Positions 1 to 6,556 of a stretch of DNA of 16,263 nt are shown one piece after another. The stretch is from Bifidobacteriaceae bacterium (GTDB lineage: Bacteria; Actinomycetota; Actinomycetes; Actinomycetales; WQXJ01). The notes beneath the pieces were generated by a model, which did no database searches, was not told the DNA's origin, and worked only from the letters and a program-made list of their open reading frames with translations. Every line of letters begins with the position of its first letter. Positions within the stretch are counted from its first letter, which is position 1. The stretch covers positions 1 to 16,263 of the forward strand of contig JAITLE010000125.1 in assembly GCA_031278075.1 (NCBI GenBank), given 5' to 3'. Both the position numbers and the translations under genes were made by a program.

Positions 1-554
1 TAATCGCTTCGAGTAATACGTGCACTGGGGGTTTTGTCGTACAGAACTCGTCTGGGACGCGATTCGTTGTCACCGCTGCCCACTGTGGAAGCCTCAATTC
101 AACGTGGAAATCCGGCAGCAAGACTTACGGAACGATGACTAGCCGCGGGACTTTTCCTAGTTACGACATGGCTTTGATTGGTGGCCAGACTTACGGCACG
201 ATGATTTACATGGGAGGTTCGGCGGGGACGGGGACGGCCACGGGCGCGCCAGCTAACCCCGCGGTCGGGACCAGCTATTGCGTCAGCGGCGGCGCGAGCT
301 ACGAGAACTGCTCCAAGCAAGTCACATCCTTGTCGGCATCCTTCTGCGACACGTCTGGTTGCACGACCGCGCTGGCTGCTTACACCGGCGGCTCATCCAC
401 GCAGAATGGGGACTCAGGTGGCGCCTTGGTATTAAAGAGCGGCGGCAAGGTTTATCCACGGGGCATTCATATCGCTCGTTCCGGTTCCACTATGTATGCG
501 GAGAAGTGGAACCTGATCAGCGTCCACCTTGGCGTGTCAGGGGTCACAACTTGA
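1..554 (+). CDS. Secreted trypsin-like (S1 family) serine protease, 5' end outside the window
   Basis: The frame is open from base 3, so the gene starts upstream of the window; 183 residues are visible. They form a chymotrypsin-fold protease domain with all three catalytic positions: His27 in TAAHC, Asp55 in YDMALI and Ser138 in NGDSGGAL (visible-fragment numbering). Cys7 and Cys28 bracket the His loop and four more cysteines (93, 103, 115, 120) could form further disulfides, which fits an exported enzyme of the streptogrisin/alpha-lytic type. Any signal peptide or pro-region would be off the left edge. The coding sequence is less GC-rich and uses more A/T-ending codons (AAT, AGT, ACT, TTT) than the downstream genes, which hints at recent acquisition. 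The stop overlaps the start of the following lipoprotein gene. Fold and catalytic class are secure; substrate is unknown. Confidence 0.85.
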   Translation, partial: IASSNTCTGGFVVQNSSGTRFVVTAAHCGSLNSTWKSGSKTYGTMTSRGTFPSYDMALIGGQTYGTMIYMGGSAGTGTATGAPANPAVGTSYCVSGGASYENCSKQVTSLSASFCDTSGCTTALAAYTGGSSTQNGDSGGALVLKSGGKVYPRGIHIARSGSTMYAEKWNLISVHLGVSGVTT

Positions 555-961
555 CGCGCTTGACGCGTTCGCGCGCGAGGAGGCGAATCGCCGCCGGCGG
601 CGCCGGGCTGGCGGTGCTCGCGATCACCGTCGGCTGCTCGGGCAGCTCACTGACAATTGACGTTGGCGCGCCTGAGAGCCGGGGTGTCGGGTTGGCCGCG
701 TCAGGCACGCTGCTGGATGGCGAGGTCGCCTCCGGGCACGCTTGCTTCTGGGTGACACTAGCGTCAGGGGAGGTGGTCTCTCTTGTTTGGCCGCCGGGAT
801 CCACCGCCAAGGACGGACCGCTCCGGGTAGTGGACTCCAGCGGAACGACCATCGCGAAGGTTGGGGATTCCGTCGCGTATTACGGCGGCCACGGTCTCGA
901 CGGGCCCGGTTGCCACGGCGCCGACCGTCGGTTCCTCGTGGAGACCGTGGGGCTCGACTGA
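551..961 (+). CDS. Small putative lipoprotein, translationally coupled to the protease
   Basis: I chose the TTG at 551, which overlaps the protease stop in the arrangement TTGA, because AGGGG lies at 539-543, seven bases upstream. The 136-residue product begins with an arginine-rich stretch (residues 2-12) and a hydrophobic segment (about 13-27) ending at Cys29 in ITVGCSGSS, an imperfect lipobox. The mature part is a small domain of about 105 residues with SLVWPPGSTAKDG, a VGDSVAYYGGHG stretch, and cysteines in HACFWV and GPGCHG. It resembles short uncharacterised actinobacterial secreted domains I have seen, but I cannot name a family. The coupling suggests co-expression with the protease, for example as an anchor, inhibitor or partner; that is inference. 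A second in-frame TTG at 560 is an alternative start. Confidence 0.7.
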   Translation: MTRLTRSRARRRIAAGGAGLAVLAITVGCSGSSLTIDVGAPESRGVGLAASGTLLDGEVASGHACFWVTLASGEVVSLVWPPGSTAKDGPLRVVDSSGTTIAKVGDSVAYYGGHGLDGPGCHGADRRFLVETVGLD

Positions 962-985
962 GCGTCGAAGCCGCCTGAGAGGCCC

Positions 986-1005
986 GCCGGCGCCTTGCCG
1001 GCTTG
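986..1005 (+). terminator. Possible terminator after the lipoprotein gene
   Basis: The arms GCCGGC at 986-991 and 997-1002 can pair across a 5-base loop (GCCTT) and are followed by only two or three T residues. The stem is short and the tract weak, so this is a tentative call based on position, 25 bases after the stop codon. Confidence 0.3.
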
Positions 1006-1168
1006 ATTCCCGGGCGCAACATCGGCCTTCTTGGGCGCTGTGTGCCGGGAGTCGCCCCTGGAGCGCGATCGCGGGCGGCCGGTGGCCGCTCACCTGAACC
1101 GGCCGCGACCGCGGCGCCAACCACCCGGGACTAGCCTCAGCAAGGCGGCGAATGGTCTGATCGGTCGG

Positions 1169-1174
1169 TAGTCT
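1169..1174 (+). promoter_or_regulatory. Candidate -10 element for the frr operon
   Basis: TAGTCT fits the actinobacterial TAnnnT -10 pattern and would place the transcript start near 1181, about 80 bases before the frr start. No good -35 hexamer is seen 16-18 bases upstream. TAGCCT at 1132-1137 is an equally possible alternative. Confidence 0.3.
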
Positions 1175-1260
1175 GGTACAGGCGGGCGGGCATTGTTCGC
1201 GGGGCGAGGCCCCGCCGCGCCGCCGCCCAAGCCGACCGACCGAAAGATGGAGCACCGAAC

Positions 1261-1818
1261 GTGATTGCCGATGTGATGCAGGATTTGGGGAGGCGCATGG
1301 ACCGCGCGGTGGAGAACGCCGCGACCGAGTTCCAGGCCATCCGCACGGGCCGGGCCAACCCGGCGCTGTTTGAACGAATCGAAGTGGATTACTACGGACA
1401 GCCTACTCCGCTGCAGCAGTTGGCCTCCGTGGTGGTGCGGGAGGCTCGCACCATTCACATCACGCCCTACGACAAGTCCGCGATGGCCGGGATCGAAAAG
1501 GCGATCCGGAATTCGGACCTGGGCGTCAACCCGTCCGATGACGGCGCCGTCATCCTGGTGAACCTGCCCGAGTTGACGCTGGAGCGCCGCAAGCAGTACG
1601 CCAAGCTGGCCCGCGGCCGCGCCGAAGAGGGCCGGGTCGCGGTGCGTCAGGCGCGCCACAAGGCCCGCGAGGCGCTCAGTCGCATGCAGAAGGACGGCGA
1701 AGCCGGCGAGGACGAGGTCCGCGACGCTGAGAAGAAGGTCGACGCCATCACCAAGACGCACATCACGAAGATCGACGAGTTGCTCGCCCGCAAGGAAGCC
1801 GAGTTGCTCGAGGTTTGA
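1261..1818 (+). CDS. frr: Ribosome recycling factor
   Basis: The 185-residue product has the usual RRF length and domain plan: an N-terminal helix with FQAIRTGRANPALF, a beta-rich middle containing YYGQPTPLQQLASV, the conserved stretch LPELTLERRKQYAKLA, and a long charged C-terminal helical pair. RRF acts in the cytoplasm with EF-G to split post-termination ribosomes so that subunits can be reused. The GTG at 1261 is preceded by GGAG at 1249-1252 with an 8-base spacer and fits family length; later in-frame ATGs would cut into the first helix. The stop overlaps the cdsA start (TGATG), so the two are translationally coupled. Confidence 0.97.
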   Translation: MIADVMQDLGRRMDRAVENAATEFQAIRTGRANPALFERIEVDYYGQPTPLQQLASVVVREARTIHITPYDKSAMAGIEKAIRNSDLGVNPSDDGAVILVNLPELTLERRKQYAKLARGRAEEGRVAVRQARHKAREALSRMQKDGEAGEDEVRDAEKKVDAITKTHITKIDELLARKEAELLEV

Positions 1819-2957
1819 TGCCGTTCATCGACCCGCCGCCCGCTCCGGCGTCCGCGCCGCTGTCCGCTGAGGGGCCGCCGCCCGCTCCGCCGCCACCAGC
1901 GCCGCCGCCCACGCAGTGGTCCCCGCCCGCCGCGCCCCGGCGGGGCCGCAACTTGGCGGTCGCCGTGCCCACCGGGTTGGGCCTGATCGCGCTGCTCGTC
2001 GCCAGCGTTTGGTTCACGCCGTGGGTGTTTGTGGGCTTGGTGTGCGTCGCGTTGGCCCTCGCTCTGCGCGAACTGACCGACGCGCTCGCCCGCGCGGGCT
2101 TCGCCGTGCCCTACGTGCCGCTTGCGGTGGGCGCCGCCGCCACCCAGGTCGCCGCCGCGCTCGCGGGGCCCGCGGGTGTGCTCGTGGGCGTGTTCTTGAC
2201 GTTGGCCGCGGGCATCGCGTGGCGCGCTTTGGACTTCGACTACAGGCAGCCATCGCCCGATGCCGTCCACTCGCCCCCGCTCCCCGCCCCCGGATCCGAG
2301 TCGGTCGCGGCGGCCGCCCAACCGCCGGCCGATCTCGCCGGGGCGCCCCCGCCCGGCCCCGTCCCCTCGCTCCCGCCCGATGCCGTCCCCTCGCTCCCGC
2401 CCGGCCCCGTCTCCGCGCCCCCGCCCGGCCCCGCCCCCGGCCCAGCGTCGCGGTCGCTGGCGCGAGACGTGTGCGCGACGGCTTTCGCGATCGCCTACCT
2501 GCCGACCCTCGCGGCGCTGGTGGTGCTGCTCAGCTTCATGCCCCAAGGCCGGTGGCTGGTGTTGCTGCTGGTCGCGATCCCGGTGGCCTCCGACACGGGC
2601 GGTTTCTTCGCCGGGTCCTACTTCGGCAAACACAAGATGGCGCCGAATGTCAGCCCGAAGAAGACCTGGGAGGGCATGGCTGGATCAGTGGCGCTCGCCA
2701 CCGTGGCCGGAGTCGGCGGGATGATCCTGATGGACCGGCCGTGGTACTTCGGGCTGGCGTTGGCGCTCCTCGGATCGTTCTCGGCGACCCTCGGCGATCT
2801 CGCCGAATCGATGCTGAAACGCTCCATCGGCATCAAAGACATGGGTTCGCTGCTGCCGGGGCACGGCGGTGTGCTCGACCGAGTCGACTCGATCCTGATG
2901 ACCGCTCCGTTCGCGTACACGGTGCTCGCGTTGCTGGGCGGCGGGGTGTTCGGATGA
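1818..2957 (+). CDS. cdsA: Phosphatidate cytidylyltransferase (CDP-diglyceride synthase) with proline-rich insertions
   Basis: CdsA makes CDP-diacylglycerol from phosphatidate and CTP at the membrane, the precursor of phosphatidylglycerol, cardiolipin and phosphatidylinositol. The 379-residue product ends with a clear family signature at about residues 331-357 (SMLKRS, IKDMGSLLPGHGG, LDRVDS) and contains several hydrophobic segments, including the conserved region around SDTGGFFAGSYFGKHK and SPKKTWEG. It is longer than usual for two reasons. The first ~40 residues are Pro/Ala-rich, and residues ~144-211 between membrane segments are a Pro/Ala/Gly-rich insert encoded partly by 24-base tandem repeats. 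ATG 1818 overlaps the frr stop by one base; a TTG at 1815 would add one residue. The gene end overlaps rlmN as ATGA. Confidence 0.96.
   Translation: MPFIDPPPAPASAPLSAEGPPPAPPPPAPPPTQWSPPAAPRRGRNLAVAVPTGLGLIALLVASVWFTPWVFVGLVCVALALALRELTDALARAGFAVPYVPLAVGAAATQVAAALAGPAGVLVGVFLTLAAGIAWRALDFDYRQPSPDAVHSPPLPAPGSESVAAAAQPPADLAGAPPPGPVPSLPPDAVPSLPPGPVSAPPPGPAPGPASRSLARDVCATAFAIAYLPTLAALVVLLSFMPQGRWLVLLLVAIPVASDTGGFFAGSYFGKHKMAPNVSPKKTWEGMAGSVALATVAGVGGMILMDRPWYFGLALALLGSFSATLGDLAESMLKRSIGIKDMGSLLPGHGGVLDRVDSILMTAPFAYTVLALLGGGVFG
2337..2447 (+). repeat. 24-base tandem repeat inside cdsA
   Basis: About four and a half units of 24 bases run in frame, with unit starts near 2337, 2361, 2385, 2409 and 2433. 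They encode related octapeptides: AGAPPPGP (approximately), VPSLPPDA, VPSLPPGP, VSAPPPGP, then a degenerate APGPAS. Units 2 and 3 are nearly identical at DNA level, which points to recent expansion by slippage or unequal recombination. The repeat keeps the CdsA frame open. Confidence 0.85.
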
Positions 2958-4171
2958 GCCAGGCGGACTCGCCTGCGCGGCGGGACGGTGTGGGGCGGCC
3001 CGGCCCGGCGCCGGAAGCGGCGTTCGCCGCTAAGGGCGCGGACGGTCTCGGCGTGTCCGCCCCTGCGGTGGCCACCGCAGCGCACCGCACCAGGGCGGCC
3101 AAGCCGCCGCCGCACCTGGCCGACCTCGCCCCCGAGGAACGTGACGCCTGGGCGGAAAGCCTCGGCCTCCCCAGGATGCGCGCGAGGCAAGCGGCGCGGC
3201 ACTATTTCTCGCGGCTGGAACGGTCGGCATCGTACATGACTGACCTGCCCGCGGCAGGCCGGGACCAACTGGTGGCCACTTTGTTGCCGGAGCTCTTGAC
3301 GGAGGTGGCTCGGCAGACGACGGACCGCGGCCGAACCGTCAAAACGCTGTACCGGTTGTGCGACTCGTCCGCTGTCGAGACGGTGCTGATGGCGTACCCC
3401 GGGCGGGTCACCCTGTGCGTCTCCAGCCAAGCGGGCTGCGGCATGGCGTGCCCGTTCTGCGCGACGGGCAAACTGGGCCTCAAACGCAACCTCACGGCCG
3501 CGGAGATGCTGGAACAAGTGCGACTCGCGGCCAGAGCGGCCGGGGCGGGCGCGCTCGGCGAGCCGGCGCGGCTGAGCAACGTCGTGTTCATGGGGATGGG
3601 TGAGCCGCTGGCGAACTACCGCGCGCTGGAACGGACGCTGCGTGGGATCGCGGGCGGCCAGGCGGAAGGCTTCGGCATCTCGGCGCGGAACGTGACCGTC
3701 TCCACGTGCGGGCTGATCCCCGGGATCGACCGGCTCGCGGGCGAAGGCCTCCCGGTGCGCCTGGCGTTGTCGCTGCACGCGCCCGACGACGAGACGCGCG
3801 ACCGCCTGGTCCCCGTCAACCGGCGCTACGGGGTGGCGGCCACGCTGGCGGCGGCCCACCGATACCACCTGGCGACGGGGCGGCGCGTGTCCATCGAATA
3901 CGCGCTGATCCGCGACATCAACGATCAGGCGTGGCGCGCGTCCCAACTCGCCGAGCGACTCTGCCAGTATGGAACAAGGTGGGTCCACGTGAACCCAATA
4001 CCCTTAAACCCTGTGGAGGGCTCAGTTTGGGCGGCGAGCCGGCCTGAGGCGCAAGACGCGTTCGTGCGCCGACTGGCCCAAGCCGGGCTGACGGTCACCC
4101 TCAGGGACACGCGGGGACGGGACATCGACGGGGCTTGCGGACAGCTAGCCGCTAAGGAGGTAGCGAAGTAA
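2954..4171 (+). CDS. rlmN: Dual-specificity radical-SAM methyltransferase (23S rRNA A2503 / tRNA A37)
   Basis: RlmN methylates C2 of adenosine in 23S rRNA (A2503 in E. coli numbering) and in some tRNAs, supporting translational accuracy. The 405-residue protein carries the radical-SAM motif CGMACPFC with Cys162, Cys166 and Cys169. It also has both family-specific cysteines: Cys155 in TLCVSSQAGC (equivalent to E. coli C118) and Cys395 in DIDGACGQL (equivalent to the methylated C355). Other conserved stretches include FMGMGEPLANY, STCGL, LALSLHAPDDETRDRLVPVNRRY and HVNPIPLNP. The first ~45 residues are an Ala/Pro-rich extension before the usual N-terminal domain (HLADLAPEERDAW...). ATG 2954 overlaps the cdsA stop as ATGA; the frame stays open farther upstream only as a shadow of cdsA. 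All catalytic residues are present. Confidence 0.96.
   Translation: MSQADSPARRDGVGRPGPAPEAAFAAKGADGLGVSAPAVATAAHRTRAAKPPPHLADLAPEERDAWAESLGLPRMRARQAARHYFSRLERSASYMTDLPAAGRDQLVATLLPELLTEVARQTTDRGRTVKTLYRLCDSSAVETVLMAYPGRVTLCVSSQAGCGMACPFCATGKLGLKRNLTAAEMLEQVRLAARAAGAGALGEPARLSNVVFMGMGEPLANYRALERTLRGIAGGQAEGFGISARNVTVSTCGLIPGIDRLAGEGLPVRLALSLHAPDDETRDRLVPVNRRYGVAATLAAAHRYHLATGRRVSIEYALIRDINDQAWRASQLAERLCQYGTRWVHVNPIPLNPVEGSVWAASRPEAQDAFVRRLAQAGLTVTLRDTRGRDIDGACGQLAAKEVAK
4154..4160 (+). promoter_or_regulatory. Strong ribosome binding site inside the rlmN 3' end
   Basis: AAGGAGG lies within the last codons of rlmN, 10 bases before the ATG at 4171. It supports independent, strong initiation of the DivIVA-domain gene, whose start overlaps the rlmN stop (TAATG). 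Confidence 0.8.
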
Positions 4172-4719
4172 TGGCCGATCTATTCCGACGGGCAAAAGGT
4201 GGCCGGGGTTACGACGCGCGGGAAGTCGACGACTTCTTCGCCCGCGCGCAGGCCGTCTACGAGGGGCGGTCCTCGGAGACGATCACCCCGGAAGATGTGC
4301 GCAACATCGCCTTCTCGCAGATCAAGGGCGGATACGACGAACCGCAGGTGGACGGCGCTTTGGACCGGCTCGATTCGGCGTTCACCCGCAAACAGCGGTC
4401 GGAGTTCATCGCCGCTTACGGGCAACAGGCGTGGCTGGACAAGATCGTGGACCTGGCGACCACGCTGTACGACAGGTTGGGGCGCCCGGACGGGAAGAAG
4501 TTCGCGCCCGCGGACCGCGGCAAGTCGGCCTACGACAGAACCCAGGTCGACGCGCTGCTGCGGCGGCTCGCCGACTACTTCAACAGCGGGGCGTCGCTGA
4601 CCTCGGACGAGATCCGGCACGCGGTCTTCACCGCGGTGCGCGGCAAACGCGGCTACGCGATGGGACCGGTCGACGCCTACCTCGACCGCGCCCTGGAAGT
4701 CCTGGTCGCGGCCGAGTAG
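4171..4719 (+). CDS. DivIVA-motif protein with four DivI1A-type repeats
   Basis: This 182-residue protein contains four copies of the short DivIVA N-terminal motif (Phe, a Gly-Tyr-Asp-like turn, then V-D-x-hydrophobic): F5...GYDAREVDDFF, F48...GGYDEPQVDGAL, F111...AYDRTQVDALL and F153...GYAMGPVDAYL. The second and fourth are preceded by matching stretches (TITPEDVRNIAF and SLTSDEIRHAVF), so the protein looks like a two-fold repeat of a paired unit. The long coiled coil of true DivIVA/Wag31 is absent. In other actinobacteria I recall a similar gene after rlmN. DivIVA motifs bind curved or negatively charged membrane at poles and septa, so a role in cell-envelope growth is plausible but not shown. 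It is the last gene of the frr operon. Confidence 0.85.
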   Translation: MADLFRRAKGGRGYDAREVDDFFARAQAVYEGRSSETITPEDVRNIAFSQIKGGYDEPQVDGALDRLDSAFTRKQRSEFIAAYGQQAWLDKIVDLATTLYDRLGRPDGKKFAPADRGKSAYDRTQVDALLRRLADYFNSGASLTSDEIRHAVFTAVRGKRGYAMGPVDAYLDRALEVLVAAE

Positions 4720-4725
4720 GCGGGT

Positions 4726-4741
4726 GGCGGCGTCAGCCGCC
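4726..4741. terminator. Possible bidirectional hairpin between convergent genes
   Basis: A perfect 6-bp stem GGCGGC/GCCGCC with a GTCA loop lies between the convergent DivIVA-domain gene and the transporter gene and overlaps the transporter stop codon (4733-4735). There is no T tract on either strand. Position supports termination; strength is doubtful. Confidence 0.35.
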
Positions 4742-6277
4742 CAGGTGCAGCACCAGATGGCCCCAGAAGAACATGTTGACGGCGACCATGATGCAGCCGG
4801 CGATGGCGATCAGCACGCCGGCCTTGTTCATGTCCGTGATCCGGAGCATGCCTGAGGAGTAGGCGACCGCGTTAGGCGGTGTGCCGGCCGGCATCATGAA
4901 CGCGCAGGACGCCGCCATCGCGACGGGCAACGCGAGCAACGCCGGCGACCGCCCGAGGGCCAAGGCGACGGAGCCGAACAACGGGATGAGGGTGGCCGCG
5001 GCGGCGGTGTTGGACATGAACTCGGTGATGATCCAGGTCAGGAGGCAGCACGTCAGGATCAACCAGAACGTCGGCAGTGTGCCGAGGCCCCTGACCTGCT
5101 GTCCGATCCACGCCGCCAGGCCGGACGCGTCGACTTGCGCCGCCACCGACAGGCCCCCGCCGAACAGGTAGAGGATCCCCCACGGCAGGTCCCTCAGATC
5201 GCCCCAGTTCATCAGCGCCCGGCCCGGCCGCTTGAACGAGACGGGCGTGAGGAACAACACGAAGACCACGGCGACGGCGATCAGCTCATCACTGATCCCG
5301 GTGTTCTCCAACCCGAGCCAATCTTCGATGAACCCGTGTGTGATCCACGCGAACGCGCAGATCAGGAACACGACCCCGACGCGGCGTTCCGGGCCGCGGA
5401 AGGGCCCCAGCTTCGCCAGCTCCGCGCGCATGACCTCCTTGTGGCCGGGGATCGGCTCGTTCCACGATGGCGGGCAGCTGACGAACGCGAGCAGTGCCCA
5501 TCCGATCACCAGGAAGACAGCCCAAAGCGGTATGCCGAGCTTCATCCAGTCGAAGAAGGAGATGTCGATCCCTTGTTCCGCGAGGTACCCCAGGGCGATG
5601 CCGTTCGGCGGGGACGCGATCGGCGTCCCGAAAGAGCCGATTGACGCGCCGTAGGCGATCGCCAGCATCATCCCGACCTGGAACTTGCGGTCTTGGCGTT
5701 TGGTGACCGATTCGACCAGCTTCAGCACGGATGTGGCGATCGGGAGCATCATGACGGCCGTCGCGGTGTTAGACACCCACAGGGAGAGGAACGATGTCGC
5801 CGCCATGAATCCGAAGATCACGCCGCGCGGCTTGGACCCGACCACCGAGACGACCCAGATCGCGACCCGTCGGTGGAGGTTCCAGCGTTCCATCGCCATG
5901 GCGAGCACAAAGCCGCCGAGGAACAGGAAGATGGTCTTGTTCGCGTATGGCGCGGCGGCCTCGTCGATCCTGGGCGTGACGTGCAGCAGCGGGAAGGCCA
6001 CCAACGGGATGAAGGCTGTCACATACAGGGGCAGGACCTCTGTCATCCACCACACGGCCATGAGGCACAGCGTGCCGGCGACGAGGGCGCCGGCACGCTG
6101 ATCCGCGATCCCGACCACGTCCTTCGGCGTCACGTCCGGCATATTCCAGGCGCACAGTGCGAACAGCGCCGGCCCCAGCACCAGGCCCAGGCGGCGTCGC
6201 GTGACCCAACGGTGCCGGTGCTCCGGCAAGATGTGCACTTCTTTGCGCTCGGCGCTGGGCATTGTTCGACCTGCCAT
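4733..6277 (-). CDS. DASS/SLC13-family dicarboxylate (anion) transporter
   Basis: The 514-residue product is a polytopic membrane protein with about 11-13 hydrophobic segments. It has both helix-hairpin SNT motifs of the divalent-anion:Na+ symporter family, LWVSNTATAV (Ser169-Thr171) and EFMSNTAAAA (Ser422-Thr424). The SLC13 signature is present near residues 456-471 (SCAFMMPAGTPPNAV), as is the partner stretch GSFGTPIASPPNGIAL. By family knowledge it imports C4-dicarboxylates or related anions such as succinate, fumarate or citrate with sodium; the exact substrate cannot be read. The start ATG at 6277 is preceded on the minus strand by AAGGAG (6285-6290) with a 7-base spacer. It is transcribed alone, converging on the frr operon and diverging from rpsO, and has its own promoter. 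Confidence 0.93.
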   Translation of the reverse strand: MAGRTMPSAERKEVHILPEHRHRWVTRRRLGLVLGPALFALCAWNMPDVTPKDVVGIADQRAGALVAGTLCLMAVWWMTEVLPLYVTAFIPLVAFPLLHVTPRIDEAAAPYANKTIFLFLGGFVLAMAMERWNLHRRVAIWVVSVVGSKPRGVIFGFMAATSFLSLWVSNTATAVMMLPIATSVLKLVESVTKRQDRKFQVGMMLAIAYGASIGSFGTPIASPPNGIALGYLAEQGIDISFFDWMKLGIPLWAVFLVIGWALLAFVSCPPSWNEPIPGHKEVMRAELAKLGPFRGPERRVGVVFLICAFAWITHGFIEDWLGLENTGISDELIAVAVVFVLFLTPVSFKRPGRALMNWGDLRDLPWGILYLFGGGLSVAAQVDASGLAAWIGQQVRGLGTLPTFWLILTCCLLTWIITEFMSNTAAAATLIPLFGSVALALGRSPALLALPVAMAASCAFMMPAGTPPNAVAYSSGMLRITDMNKAGVLIAIAGCIMVAVNMFFWGHLVLHLGG

Positions 6278-6311
6278 GGGCTCGCTCCTTGAGATCTGGC
6301 GGACTGGAAAA

Positions 6312-6325
6312 ACGGGTGACCCCGT
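6312..6325. promoter_or_regulatory. Palindrome at the transporter start site, possible operator
   Basis: ACGGG and CCCGT form a 5-bp inverted repeat around a 4-base centre. It covers the predicted transcription start (about 6322) of the transporter. On the minus strand it is followed by five T residues, so it looks superficially like a terminator, but it sits too close to the start site to terminate its own transcript. An operator is the alternative; no regulator gene is adjacent. Confidence 0.35.
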
Positions 6326-6328
6326 AGA

Positions 6329-6357
6329 AAATTACCGGGCGGCCGCGCGCCGTCCAA
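6329..6357 (-). promoter_or_regulatory. Sigma70-type promoter for the DASS transporter
   Basis: On the minus strand, TTGGAC (6357-6352) and TAATTT (6334-6329) are separated by exactly 17 bases, a near-consensus vegetative promoter. The predicted start is near 6322, giving a leader of about 45 bases to the ATG at 6277. It is the clearest promoter in the window and stands out as an AT-rich patch in GC-rich DNA. Confidence 0.7.
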
Positions 6358-6455
6358 CGGTCTTTGGGCTCAACTGCGCCATCTGCCGCGCTGCCGCGCT
6401 GCCGTGCTTCAGATCAGAAGACGGCGGGCCCGCGAAAAGGACCTCGGCGGTGCTG

Positions 6456-6461
6456 TAAGCT
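6456..6461 (+). promoter_or_regulatory. Candidate -10 element for rpsO-pnp
   Basis: TAAGCT, directly preceded by TG, fits the TAnnnT -10 pattern. It would start the rpsO transcript near 6468, leaving a leader of about 90 bases. The bases 17 upstream (GC-rich followed by AAAA) do not make a recognisable -35. Confidence 0.4.
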
Positions 6462-6467
6462 GGGGAG

Positions 6468-6556
6468 TCGCCGTGCAACGGCCGCGGTTCGGAGAGCCCG
6501 GGTGGACAAGCCCCGACGCGCCGCGCAGCAAGCAACCAGAAGGAGTGATGCGAGCC
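6468..6556 (+). promoter_or_regulatory. Putative structured leader of rpsO
   Basis: Between the candidate promoter and the start codon lies a G/C-rich leader with several possible pairings: GCCGT/ACGGC as a small hairpin, CGGG/CCCG around TGGACAAGC, and GTCG near the 5' end with CGAC before the ribosome site. S15 autoregulatory leaders are known from several bacterial phyla, including Actinobacteria, so this is a reasonable place for one. I cannot confirm the known consensus by eye. Confidence 0.3.

Larger units (their letters stand above)
962..1260. other. Intergenic region before frr, no gene seen
   Basis: About 300 bases separate the lipoprotein from frr. I see no convincing coding frame, tRNA or structured RNA. 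It holds a small GC hairpin near the left end (986-1002) and two TAnnnT hexamers (TAGCCT at 1132-1137, TAGTCT at 1169-1174) that could be -10 elements for the frr operon. In many actinobacteria pyrH would lie immediately upstream of frr; no trace of it is visible here. Confidence 0.6.

Noticed and set aside
2337..2447. CRISPR-like interpretation of the regular repeats in cdsA
   Set aside because: The units are contiguous, without unique spacers, in frame, and encode related octapeptides; this is a coding tandem repeat.
1647..2633. Long minus-strand ORF of 328 residues opposite frr/cdsA
   Set aside because: It is Arg/Gly-rich with no family features and lies antisense to two recognised genes; GC-rich DNA produces such shadows.
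1916..2953. Upstream extension of the rlmN reading frame
   Set aside because: The frame is open through cdsA only by chance; the translation is Arg/Pro-rich noise, and the ATG at 2954 with the ATGA overlap gives the expected protein.
2618..3988. Minus-strand ORF of 456 residues opposite cdsA/rlmN
   Set aside because: Antisense shadow of rlmN with no recognisable motif; rlmN itself is certain.
6312..6316. Reading the ACGGG/CCCGT-T5 element as an intrinsic terminator
   Set aside because: On the minus strand it lies at the predicted transcription start of the transporter, so the stem would not be fully transcribed; no upstream minus-strand gene would need it.
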